This document shows, in pieces, positions 1-6,486 of a stretch of DNA of 24,532 nucleotides. The position numbers were made by a program, and so were the translations under genes. The DNA comes from CAYTRP01 sp964625145 (GTDB lineage: Bacteria; Sumerlaeota; Sumerlaeia; SLMS01; JAHLLQ01). The stretch spans positions 1 to 24,532 of the forward strand of contig CAZVAQ010000038.1 in assembly GCA_964625145.1 (NCBI GenBank), written 5' to 3'. Position 1 is the first letter of the stretch; every line of letters begins with the position of its first letter. The notes under the pieces were generated by a model. That model worked only from the letters and a program-made list of their open reading frames with translations. It was not told where the DNA came from and made no database searches.

Positions 1-602
1 ATGTACCAGACCAGATAGACACAGCCTCCGCACAGGGGGATTATGTTCAGAAGACTCAATGCCCCCGACACATAGGAAGTGCATCGAAACGTGGTCTCGA
101 AACCCTTCTGCGCACCACCCAGCAACATCAACATGACGTGGGTGATGCCGGTGGTGATGAACAGACCGATGGCAATAAAGACGGGGGCGAGGCAGACGCC
201 GAACACCAAGCTCATGACGACTTGTGCCCCCGCCATCGCCGCCTCCTCCTCGCTGCCGCCCGCGCCAATCTGTGCCGCAAGGCCAAGTCCATTGAACAAC
301 GTGCTCCAGAGCGTCGAGGCAATGCTGCCGATGGTGCCGCCGATGATGCCGAAGACGAGCGGGGAACCGATCCCGCCATCCAGACGCAGGTTTCGGAACG
401 TCTCGGTCGGGCGGCTGAAGACCGCCGAAACCGTCGACCACCAACGGCCGAACAGCGGCTGACTGGTATCCTCCCAGTCCGGTCCGGAGCGCTCTGGCTG
501 CATGTCAGCGGCAAAATCATAAGGTGAAGGCGGCGGTGTCCCTCCGCCAAAGTCGTCCTGCTGAAAACGAGGGTGACGCTCTCCGGGGATTTGAGGCGGC
601 AT
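1..602 (-). CDS. Yip1-family integral membrane protein (partial, C-terminus outside window)
   Basis: An open frame on the minus strand starts with ATG at 602 and stays open to the window edge, giving 200 residues. The start is well placed: AAGGAG lies 6 nt upstream. The first ~45 residues are polar and Pro/Gly-rich (PQIPGERHPRFQQDD). They lead into a WEDTSQPLFGRWWSTV segment and then FSRPTETFRNLRLDGG, which resembles the entry motif of bacterial Yip1-domain proteins, where a short amphipathic region precedes a first helix starting PLVFGIIGGTIG. At least three hydrophobic segments follow (about residues 79-100, 125-150 and 175-198). Yip1-domain proteins are polytopic inner-membrane proteins of poorly known function in bacteria. 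The family call rests on pattern similarity; that it is a membrane protein is certain. It is transcribed divergently from the histone-like gene across about 900 bp. Confidence 0.7.
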   Translation of the reverse strand, partial: MPPQIPGERHPRFQQDDFGGGTPPPSPYDFAADMQPERSGPDWEDTSQPLFGRWWSTVSAVFSRPTETFRNLRLDGGIGSPLVFGIIGGTIGSIASTLWSTLFNGLGLAAQIGAGGSEEEAAMAGAQVVMSLVFGVCLAPVFIAIGLFITTGITHVMLMLLGGAQKGFETTFRCTSYVSGALSLLNIIPLCGGCVYLVWY

Positions 603-874
603 GGTATGCTCCTTGGGGTGGGAACGACGCAAAAAGATGGTGGATGTCCCTCCGATGGACGGCCCCAAGTGTCAACGCGAACGACGCACAAAGGGGGCGC
701 GAAGTCGAAACTCGCACCCGCGAGGGGCCGTTCGGCCGGTTCGTCAAGACCCGAATCGCAACTTTTCTCCCACCCGGCCGCACCTCCGGGAAGGGGCACG
801 AAACCACCCCCCCGGGACGGCTCCACCAGGATGGAGCATCCGGGTTTCGAGGCAGCCCAATCCACCGGCGGAGG

Positions 875-880
875 ATTATA
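875..880 (-). promoter_or_regulatory. Candidate -10 box (TATAAT) for the Yip1-type gene
   Basis: On the minus strand 875-880 reads TATAAT, a perfect sigma70-type -10 hexamer, inside the AT-rich island and oriented toward the gene starting at 602. The best upstream hexamer at 16-nt spacing (CTTATA) matches TTGACA at only three positions. The resulting leader would be about 260 nt. This is a weak prediction based on one hexamer. Confidence 0.3.
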
Positions 881-1343
881 AAGTCAGATTGTTATTTATA
901 AGTACCATTCAAAGTTTATTCACGCCATAATTATTGTGTACCAATTAGGAAGAATTGCCCGGCCCGCCCGGCCCCGTCACCGGCAGCCGTCCGGCGGCCA
1001 TCCTCTTGAAACCCTGCTTACACTTTCGCAAAAGGCTGAAGGCCTGCGGGAATTGTCTTATTTCCCACGAAAAATGCCTGTTTTGGAGGAATGACTAGTT
1101 CGTTCCGCTACTTGATACATATATGATATTCGACTTCCTTTATATTGCATATTTGCTCGCCCCGCCGGGAAAGAGGACAAGGGGGAGGAAGGCGGCGCCG
1201 GACCGGAAAATGTCGCCAGGGGGAAAAAGTTGGCACGGTGTGACGGCGCGACGCTGCCTCCGCCTCCGCCTGTGTCATCTTGAAGCACGGTTAAGGATCC
1301 GCAAGCGAAGGTGTTTGACTCTTTCCTCGGACACGATGGGTAA

Positions 1344-1367
1344 GACAGGGGTAACTGTCGATTTTTT
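1344..1367 (+). terminator. Small hairpin with T6 tract, possible terminator or attenuator
   Basis: GACAG (1344-1348) and CTGTC (1355-1359) form a 5-bp stem around a 6-nt loop, followed by GA and six T residues (1362-1367). The stem is short, so this could be chance. If it works, it would end a transcript entering from the left before the histone-like gene at 1517. Confidence 0.25.
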
Positions 1368-1516
1368 CCACAACATGTCTTTTTGCGGTTGACGCATTGG
1401 ACCGGGTGCGGGAAGCGTCCGACCATTCCAGAGGGTCTGAGGACCCCGGTTTGAACGACGCGGGTGAAGACACCACGATTTCAGCCGCGACATTGCCGAA
1501 GTGAGGTGAGAAACTC

Positions 1517-2073
1517 ATGGCGAAGACAGCAACGAAGAAGACAACCAAAACCGCAACCGCAAAGCCCAAGGCTCCGGCCAAGAAGAAGCCGGCGGCCAAA
1601 GCCAAGAAGCCCGCCAAGGGCAAGAAGACTGTAACCGCCTCCGCCAAGCTGGCCAAGAAGGCAGCCAAGGGAGCCAAGAAGGCCACGAAGAAGGCCGCTC
1701 GCAAGGTCGCGGCAAAGAAGGCCACGAAGAAGGCCGCCCGCAAGGGCGCGGCAAAGAAGGCNNNNNNNNNNNNNNNNNNNNNNNNNNNNNNNNNNNNNNN
1801 NNNNNNNNNNNNNNNNNNNNNNNNNNNNNNNNNNNNNNNNNNNNNNNNNNNNNNNNNNNNNTCGCGGCAAAGAAGGCCACGAAGAAGGCCGCCCGCAAGG
1901 GCGCGGCAAAGAAGGCTGCTCGCAAGGGCACCAAGAAGGCCGCCCGCAAGGGCACCAAGAAGGCTGCCAAGAAGGCTGGCGCCCGCAAGGGCACCAAGAA
2001 GGCCGCCAAGAAGGCAGGCGCTCGCAAGGGCACCAAGAAGGCCGCCCGCAAGCGCGCCGTCAAGAAGGCCTGA
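1517..2073 (+). CDS. Lys/Ala-rich histone H1-like DNA-binding protein, interrupted by an assembly gap
   Basis: ATG at 1517 is preceded by AGTGAGGTGAG, with GAGG about 10 nt upstream. The protein begins MAKTATKKTTKTATAKPKAP and is almost entirely Lys, Ala, Arg, Thr and Gly, with repeated KKAARKGTKKA-type motifs. This is the hallmark of bacterial histone H1-like C-terminal domains (as in HctB- or AlgP-type proteins), which bind DNA through an extended, highly basic, disordered chain. There are 81 codons before a run of 100 N (1762-1861). After the gap the same kind of sequence resumes and ends KRAVKKA at TGA 2071-2073. The N run as written shifts the frame; joining the two identical 55-bp flanks restores one frame of 133 residues. 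The true length is unknown because the repeats may have more copies. A nucleoid-associated role is inferred from composition. Confidence 0.8.
1707..1761 (+). repeat. 55-bp direct repeat, left copy, abutting the assembly gap
   Basis: This segment ends exactly at the first N and is identical to 1862-1916. It encodes part of the Lys/Ala-rich repeat (VAAKKATKKAARKGAAKK). Confidence 0.95.
1762..1861. other. Assembly gap (100 N)
   Basis: Exactly 100 N, the conventional placeholder for a gap of unknown size. It lies inside the low-complexity histone-like gene. The flanks are identical 55-mers, so the gap may be a repeat-caused break rather than missing unique sequence. Confidence 1.
1862..1916 (+). 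repeat. 55-bp direct repeat, right copy, abutting the assembly gap
   Basis: This segment begins exactly after the last N and is identical to 1707-1761. Merging the two copies gives a continuous frame: 245 + 157 = 402 nt, or 134 codons including the stop. Confidence 0.95.
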
Positions 2074-2103
2074 TCCTTCACACGCATAGCAGTCACATGC
2101 CAC

Positions 2104-2144
2104 GCCGGGCGCGGGAGTTTACTCCTGTGCCCGGCTTGCATTTT
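2104..2144 (+). terminator. Strong hairpin terminator after the histone-like gene
   Basis: Positions 2104-2117 and 2122-2135 pair as a 14-bp stem with two G-T wobbles, closed by a TTTA tetraloop, followed by a short T-rich tail (TTGCATTTT, 2136-2144). It lies 30 bp after the TGA of the histone-like gene and 22 bp before the end of the convergent pullulanase gene. The tail is not a perfect T run, but the stem is very stable. The opposite strand has no T tract. Confidence 0.7.
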
Positions 2145-2165
2145 GACCCGCCCCACCCAGCCAAC

Positions 2166-4625
2166 TCACATGGCCAGCAGCGCCAGCGACTGCGCCCCCA
2201 ATCCGAATTTCCCATCCACCCGCTTGCTCCCCTTCAAATCCACCTGATCGCCGCTCACATGGACCGACCACACCTCGCCCGATAGCAGGGGGAACTCCTG
2301 CTTGTGCCGCGTCGGGTTGATCAGGACCAACACGCGATCCCACCGCTCTGCGGCATCGCCATTGGCGTCCAGCGTGAACGCGATGCACGCCGGATGAGGC
2401 AGGCCTTCGTCGTGCCACGTCAGGCGCCGCCGGATGGCCTCCGCGCTTCGCAGCCGCAGCACCGGATGCCCCCGGCGCAGGGCGATCATGCCGCGGTGAA
2501 AATCGAACACCCGCTTGTTGATCCGCTTCAGCCGCCAGTCGAACTGGTTTACTTCGTCGCCCGCGTCGTAGGTGTTGTGGCGTCCTCCCTTGGAACGCAG
2601 GAACTCCTCGCCGCCGTGCAGAAACAGGATCCCCTGCGAAACCGCCAGGATCCCGAACGTGAGCATCTGCATGCGGATGCGGGATTCCTCATCGGCCCCG
2701 TTCGTGGAGACCGCCAGCTTGTCCCATAGGCACAGGTTGTCGTGACAGGTGGCATAGTTCACCGTCTCCACGGGAGAGGTGGTCCAGTCGTCGATGGAGC
2801 CGGCGATGCCCCGCCGCACCTCCTCGCGGAAGCAGCCCGCCTGCACATAGCCCGGCGATCCGTTGTCGGGCTCCCCCTTGAGAGCGTTGCGATAGTGATC
2901 GTTGAAGGCCCCGATCCCGGTACCGCGCACGGTGGACTTGTCCGTCGGCAGGTGCACCCCCGACCCCGCCGCCATCCATGGCTCGCCGTAGATCAACAAG
3001 TGCGGATGGATATCCAACAGCTCGCGCCGCACCGTCTTCATCGTGTCCAGGTCGATCAGCGCCATCAGGTCGAAACGGAACCCATCGATGCCGTACTCCT
3101 CGACCCAATACTTGCACGATTCGATGATGAAGTGCCTGCCAAAGGGCGCCTCGCTATGGAACTCATTGCCGGTGCCCGAGCCATTCCACAACTCACCGTT
3201 GAGCCTCTGCCGCAGGTAATATCCCGGCGCCACGGCCTCCAGCGTGTTTTGCGTCCCGGTGTGGTTGTAGACGACATCCAGGATCACGCCGATGCCGGCC
3301 TCGTGCAGCGCCTTCACCAGTTGCTTGAACTCCGCGATGCGGGCCGGCCCCTTGATGTCGGTGGCGTAGATCCCCTCCGGCGAGTTGAAGTGCGCGGTCA
3401 TGTAGCCCCAGTTGTAGGCGGGGTTCTGCTCGTCGTTGTCAAAGTCCTGGATCGGCAGGAGCTGCACATGGGTCACACCCAGCTCCTTCAGGTGATCGAT
3501 CCCTGTGGCCATCCCCTCGCATTGCGTTCCTCTCTCGGCCATGCCGTGGAATTTGCCGCGTTGCTGCACGCCACTGGTCGGCGAGATCGTGAAATCGCGA
3601 ACGCTGACCTCGTAGATGATGGCATCCGTCGGATGAATGGCGGACTCCGGTCGTCGCACGGGGCGGAAATGCGGCGGGTCTTGGCCCCGCGGATTCGTGA
3701 GCAATGCCCGGTCGCCGCGCCCGACGGTGTTGACGGCCCACGGATCGATCACCCGCCCGGTCGCGCCGTGATGCGGCACACGGATGTCATAGGCATAGTA
3801 ATTCCCCTCAAGCGACTCTTCAACCCGCGCCTGCCAAATGCCGTTGCCGCCGTGCGCCATGGCGAGCCGCCGGCTCTCCCCCCCATCCCACGTATCAAAC
3901 AAGACCACCTCCACCGAACTGGCCGTCGGCGCGAACAGACGGAAGCGCGTGCATCCGGAATCCAACCGCGCACCAAACCATTCGTCATCGCGGGGCTTGA
4001 ACCGCGTGAAGAGCACACCGCGTGGCTGCAGCGGCGCATTCCCCCATTCGGCCGTGTGCAACGTCCACTCCACACCGAAATCGTCGATCGGCTCCTCCAA
4101 CTCCCCCACCAGATGATACACATGCCCCGCCGCCTCATTGTCCGCCGACCGCAGGACCGACAAGTCCACGCGCCGCCCGGGCGATTCCACCCACACGGCC
4201 TCCGCCTTGATCGCATTCTCGGAAATGCCTTCCGAGAGACTGAAATGGATGATGCGTTGCGTATCCAACGTTGCGCGCAGTACCTGACACCCGGTGAAGG
4301 GCTGCTCCGTGAAGATGCGGCCGTGCCCTTCCATCAGCCAGACCTTGCTTCCCAAGTGTGGGCGCCATAACCGGTCGCCGCCATCCCGGTGCTCCCACGA
4401 CCGGAACCGCCGGGGGATGAACCCCAGAACAGGATCCAACGCCGCTTCAAACCCAAACGCCTCCAGATTGACCTCAAAGACCGCCCCGAAATCGTCCTGC
4501 CTCGAAGGAAACACCTCGATGGACCGCCCCTGAACACCCGGCTGGGCATTCCAGAACCAGATGGATACGCCCTCGTACTCGCCGTCGAAACGGTGGTAGT
4601 GAAAGAAAACTTTTTGGTCAGGCAA
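2166..4625 (-). CDS. pulA: Type I pullulanase / glycogen debranching enzyme (GH13)
   Basis: This 819-residue protein has the GH13 alpha-amylase fold and would hydrolyse alpha-1,6 branches in pullulan, glycogen or limit dextrins. The N-terminus (VFFHYHRFDGEYEGVSIWFW) resembles the starch-binding PUD/CBM41 module. A CBM48-like segment follows at about 225-300 (TRFRLFAPTASSVEVVLFD). The type I pullulanase signature YNWGY is at 404-408. The four GH13 regions are present: DVVYNHT (450-456), GFRFD (515-519, nucleophile D519), YGEPW (546-550, acid/base E548) and ATCHDN (625-630, D629). No signal peptide is visible, so it is probably cytoplasmic and acts in glycogen turnover. The start is taken as TTG at 4625, with GGAG 7 nt upstream and the PUD motif directly after. 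A REP palindrome lies about 115 bp upstream. No partner glycogen gene is adjacent. Confidence 0.92.
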   Translation of the reverse strand: MPDQKVFFHYHRFDGEYEGVSIWFWNAQPGVQGRSIEVFPSRQDDFGAVFEVNLEAFGFEAALDPVLGFIPRRFRSWEHRDGGDRLWRPHLGSKVWLMEGHGRIFTEQPFTGCQVLRATLDTQRIIHFSLSEGISENAIKAEAVWVESPGRRVDLSVLRSADNEAAGHVYHLVGELEEPIDDFGVEWTLHTAEWGNAPLQPRGVLFTRFKPRDDEWFGARLDSGCTRFRLFAPTASSVEVVLFDTWDGGESRRLAMAHGGNGIWQARVEESLEGNYYAYDIRVPHHGATGRVIDPWAVNTVGRGDRALLTNPRGQDPPHFRPVRRPESAIHPTDAIIYEVSVRDFTISPTSGVQQRGKFHGMAERGTQCEGMATGIDHLKELGVTHVQLLPIQDFDNDEQNPAYNWGYMTAHFNSPEGIYATDIKGPARIAEFKQLVKALHEAGIGVILDVVYNHTGTQNTLEAVAPGYYLRQRLNGELWNGSGTGNEFHSEAPFGRHFIIESCKYWVEEYGIDGFRFDLMALIDLDTMKTVRRELLDIHPHLLIYGEPWMAAGSGVHLPTDKSTVRGTGIGAFNDHYRNALKGEPDNGSPGYVQAGCFREEVRRGIAGSIDDWTTSPVETVNYATCHDNLCLWDKLAVSTNGADEESRIRMQMLTFGILAVSQGILFLHGGEEFLRSKGGRHNTYDAGDEVNQFDWRLKRINKRVFDFHRGMIALRRGHPVLRLRSAEAIRRRLTWHDEGLPHPACIAFTLDANGDAAERWDRVLVLINPTRHKQEFPLLSGEVWSVHVSGDQVDLKGSKRVDGKFGLGAQSLALLAM

Positions 4626-4740
4626 AGGGGCGCTCCAGTCGGGGACGTGATCTCACGACAGCCAGCTTCAAGGTTCGATTTCGGGGCAATGGCGATGTCT
4701 CTGGCAAGGCGCCCCCCACCCATATCCCGCAACGCCGTAA

Positions 4741-4793
4741 GGGAGGGCGGGCATCCTGCCCGCATGACCCGCGAGCGAGACGCTCGCGCTCCC
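4741..4793 (+). repeat. REP-like bipartite palindrome, copy 1
   Basis: An outer inverted repeat GGGAG/CTCCC encloses two hairpins: GCGGGCA-TCC-TGCCCGC and GCGAGCG-AGA-CGCTCGC. It is the outermost left copy. Its linker between hairpins (ATGACC) is shorter than in copies 2-5, and it lies outside the exactly duplicated unit except for its right hairpin. Confidence 0.85.
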
Positions 4794-4846
4794 TTCCGGG
4801 ATTGCCCGTCTGCCATAGCCCTATCACAACAACCTTGCTGCAAGAA

Positions 4847-4902
4847 GGGAGAGCGGGCATCCTGCCCGCAGTACCACCCGCGAGCGAGACGCTCGCGCTC
4901 CC
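4847..4902 (+). repeat. REP-like bipartite palindrome, copy 2 (upstream of first RAYT)
   Basis: Same architecture and orientation as copy 1: GGGAG, hairpin GCGGGCATCCTGCCCGC, linker AGTACCACCC, hairpin GCGAGCGAGACGCTCGC, CTCCC. It ends 20 bp before the first RAYT start codon. It is identical to copy 4. Confidence 0.9.
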
Positions 4903-4922
4903 TTTCCTTAAGGAGTGCGAAA

Positions 4923-5546
4923 ATGACGTCTCCATTCCTGGATCCATACGAAGGCATCGAGAAGCACCGCCACCGGCTTCCCCACTGGCAGCAAGGCGAG
5001 GCCTGGCAGTTCGTTACGTGGCGCCTGGCAGACTCATTGCCCTGGGAAAAGCTGAGAGAATGGCAACTTGAAAAGGAGGCGTGGATCCTCCAAAATCCAG
5101 AACCCAGACCCCCCGAGGCGGAGAAGGAATACCATCGCCTCTTCAGCGATAGGATGGAAAAATGGCTGGACAGAGGCCACGGCAGTTGCGCACTGCGGGA
5201 CCAGAGAGCAGCGGCCATCGTCGAACGAGCGCTCCGCCATTTTGACAAGGAACGCTATGCTCTCGGTCCATTCGTGATCATGCCGAACCACGTTCATGTG
5301 CTGTTTAGGCCGCTGATAGGGTTCGCCCTTGAGGATACATTGCACTCATGGAAAAGCTTCACAGCCAAGGAAGTGAACAAGTTACGCGGTACAACAGGGC
5401 CGTTCTGGCAGCAGGAATACTGGGACCGGATGGTGCGGAGCGAACTGCAATGGTATGCGTATCGAAACTACATTGAGCGGAATCCACGGTCGCTCAAGCC
5501 GGGGACCTATCTTCTGGGGTGCGGATCCTACGACTGCCCGTCTTGA
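4923..5546 (+). CDS. REP-associated tyrosine transposase (RAYT, Y1_Tnp), copy 1
   Basis: A 207-residue HUH-superfamily Y1 transposase. The start is ATG 4923 with AAGGAG 7 nt upstream; the frame is open further upstream, but that stretch runs through the REP elements and has no protein character. Visible motifs are the opening strand WQFVTWRLADSLPW (28-41), the metal-binding HUH motif in MPNHVHVLFRP (H123 and H125), FWQQEYWDRMVR (161-172), and the C-terminal helix YRNYIERNP (180-188), which carries candidate catalytic tyrosines. RAYT proteins nick and join single-stranded DNA at REP hairpins and are thought to spread or maintain REP sequences. Typically the gene is flanked by its REP substrates, as here (copies 2 and 3). 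The protein is identical to the second copy at 5733-6356. Confidence 0.9.
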   Translation: MTSPFLDPYEGIEKHRHRLPHWQQGEAWQFVTWRLADSLPWEKLREWQLEKEAWILQNPEPRPPEAEKEYHRLFSDRMEKWLDRGHGSCALRDQRAAAIVERALRHFDKERYALGPFVIMPNHVHVLFRPLIGFALEDTLHSWKSFTAKEVNKLRGTTGPFWQQEYWDRMVRSELQWYAYRNYIERNPRSLKPGTYLLGCGSYDCPS

Positions 5547-5547
5547 A

Positions 5548-5603
5548 GGGAGTGCGGGCATCCTGCCCGAAGCACCACCCGCGAGCGAGACGCTCGCGCT
5601 CCC
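5548..5603 (+). repeat. REP-like bipartite palindrome, copy 3 (between the two RAYT genes)
   Basis: Same direct orientation as the others. It begins 2 bp after the first RAYT stop. The first hairpin is GCGGGCATCCTGCCCGA: its last base is A instead of C, so the stem is one pair shorter. It is identical to copy 5 at an offset of 810 bp. Its right hairpin is the 29-bp segment shared by both duplicated units. Confidence 0.9.
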
Positions 5604-5656
5604 TTCCGGGATTGCCCGTCTGCCATAGCCCTATCACAACAACCTTGCTGCAAGAA

Positions 5657-5712
5657 GGGAGAGCGGGCATCCTGCCCGCAGTACCACCCGCGAGCGAGAC
5701 GCTCGCGCTCCC
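5657..5712 (+). repeat. REP-like bipartite palindrome, copy 4 (upstream of second RAYT)
   Basis: Identical to copy 2 at an offset of 810 bp and in the same orientation. It ends 20 bp before the ATG of the second RAYT gene. Confidence 0.9.
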
Positions 5713-5732
5713 TTTCCTTAAGGAGTGCGAAA

Positions 5733-6356
5733 ATGACGTCTCCATTCCTGGATCCATACGAAGGCATCGAGAAGCACCGCCACCGGCTTCCCCACTGGCA
5801 GCAAGGCGAGGCCTGGCAGTTCGTTACGTGGCGCCTGGCAGACTCATTGCCCTGGGAAAAGCTGAGAGAATGGCAACTTGAAAAGGAGGCGTGGATCCTC
5901 CAAAATCCAGAACCCAGACCCCCCGAGGCGGAGAAGGAATACCATCGCCTCTTCAGCGATAGGATGGAAAAATGGCTGGACAGAGGCCACGGCAGTTGCG
6001 CACTGCGGGACCAGAGAGCAGCGGCCATCGTCGAACGAGCGCTCCGCCATTTTGACAAGGAACGCTATGCTCTCGGTCCATTCGTGATCATGCCGAACCA
6101 CGTTCATGTGCTGTTTAGGCCGCTGATAGGGTTCGCCCTTGAGGATACATTGCACTCATGGAAAAGCTTCACAGCCAAGGAAGTGAACAAGTTACGCGGT
6201 ACAACAGGGCCGTTCTGGCAGCAGGAATACTGGGACCGGATGGTGCGGAGCGAACTGCAATGGTATGCGTATCGAAACTACATTGAGCGGAATCCACGGT
6301 CGCTCAAGCCGGGGACCTATCTTCTGGGGTGCGGATCCTACGACTGCCCGTCTTGA
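5733..6356 (+). CDS. REP-associated tyrosine transposase (RAYT, Y1_Tnp), copy 2
   Basis: A second intact 207-residue Y1/HUH transposase gene. Its protein is identical to that of 4923-5546, and the DNA showed no difference on comparison. It has the same ribosome-binding site (AAGGAG, 7 nt before ATG), the HVH metal-binding motif at residues 123-125 and the NYIERNP helix near 182-188. It is preceded by REP copy 4 and followed 2 bp after its stop by REP copy 5. Two identical intact copies imply either a very recent duplication or an assembly error. RAYT genes are usually single copy per REP family and not independently mobile, so a tandem pair is uncommon. The C-terminus (GCGSYDCPS) runs right up to the REP element, which suggests gene end and repeat evolve together. 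Confidence 0.9.
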   Translation: MTSPFLDPYEGIEKHRHRLPHWQQGEAWQFVTWRLADSLPWEKLREWQLEKEAWILQNPEPRPPEAEKEYHRLFSDRMEKWLDRGHGSCALRDQRAAAIVERALRHFDKERYALGPFVIMPNHVHVLFRPLIGFALEDTLHSWKSFTAKEVNKLRGTTGPFWQQEYWDRMVRSELQWYAYRNYIERNPRSLKPGTYLLGCGSYDCPS

Positions 6357-6357
6357 A

Positions 6358-6413
6358 GGGAGTGCGGGCATCCTGCCCGAAGCACCACCCGCGAGCGAGA
6401 CGCTCGCGCTCCC
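6358..6413 (+). repeat. REP-like bipartite palindrome, copy 5 (after second RAYT)
   Basis: Identical to copy 3 at an offset of 810 bp. The exact duplication ends 2 bp later. It lies 73 bp before the mqnC start codon. The following TTGCCCGTC is also found after REP copies 1 and 3, which suggests a conserved outer flank. Confidence 0.9.
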
Positions 6414-6486
6414 TTTCTGTAGGCTTGCCCGTCCCAAATGCCTCAGCCCAAGATTCGCCCCGTGAGCGCACTTGCGGAGGAGCCCG

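Larger units (their letters stand above)
603..1516. other. 914-bp largely non-coding region with AT-rich islands
   Basis: No frame here has convincing protein character. The open frames are Arg/Pro/Ser-rich in all phases, as expected from GC-rich spacer DNA. Two AT-rich islands stand out against the GC-rich surroundings, at about 876-950 and 1108-1155. They are the natural places for promoters of the two divergent flanking genes (the Yip1-type gene to the left, the histone-like gene to the right). A small hairpin followed by six T residues lies at 1344-1367. I see no tRNA, rRNA or recognised riboswitch. An unannotated small RNA is possible but not shown. Confidence 0.5.
4767..6415 (+). mobile_element. 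Tandem duplication of an 810-bp REP-RAYT unit
   Basis: Positions 4767-5605 are repeated at 5577-6415 with an offset of exactly 810 bp. I saw no difference between the copies on comparison. The two copies share a 29-bp overlap (5577-5605) made of the right REP hairpin. The first mismatches lie just outside: G versus C on the left, and C versus T after CCCTT on the right. The unit therefore looks duplicated through recombination or slippage between REP hairpins. Each unit carries one Y1 transposase gene and the flanking palindromes. Confidence 0.9.

Noticed and set aside
1091..1126. 11-codon ORF (MTSSFRYLIHI) after GGAGGA
   Set aside because: The purine-rich site abuts the ATG with no spacing and the peptide is too short to support.
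1229..1250. Sigma54-type promoter from TTGGCACGG
   Set aside because: The -12 GC element is not at the required spacing.
1517..2089. Reading straight through the N run as a 190-residue protein ending in Arg/Pro-rich sequence
   Set aside because: The 100 N are a placeholder of arbitrary length that changes the frame; after the gap the Lys/Ala-rich frame ending at 2073 matches the N-terminal half.
2742..4370. Long open frame (542 codons) on the plus strand opposite the pullulanase
   Set aside because: It is the antisense shadow of a gene with complete GH13 catalytic motifs; the peptide is rich in Arg, His and Pro and shows no domain.
4389..4922. Upstream in-frame extension of the first RAYT gene
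   Set aside because: The extension crosses the 5' part of pullulanase and two REP hairpins; the second copy has the same protein from ATG 5733 with the same RBS, which fixes the start.
4741..6413. CRISPR-like array suggested by five palindromic repeats
   Set aside because: Spacing is irregular (106, 701, 109 and 701 bp start to start), units are bipartite palindromes, and they flank transposase genes; this is a REP/RAYT arrangement.
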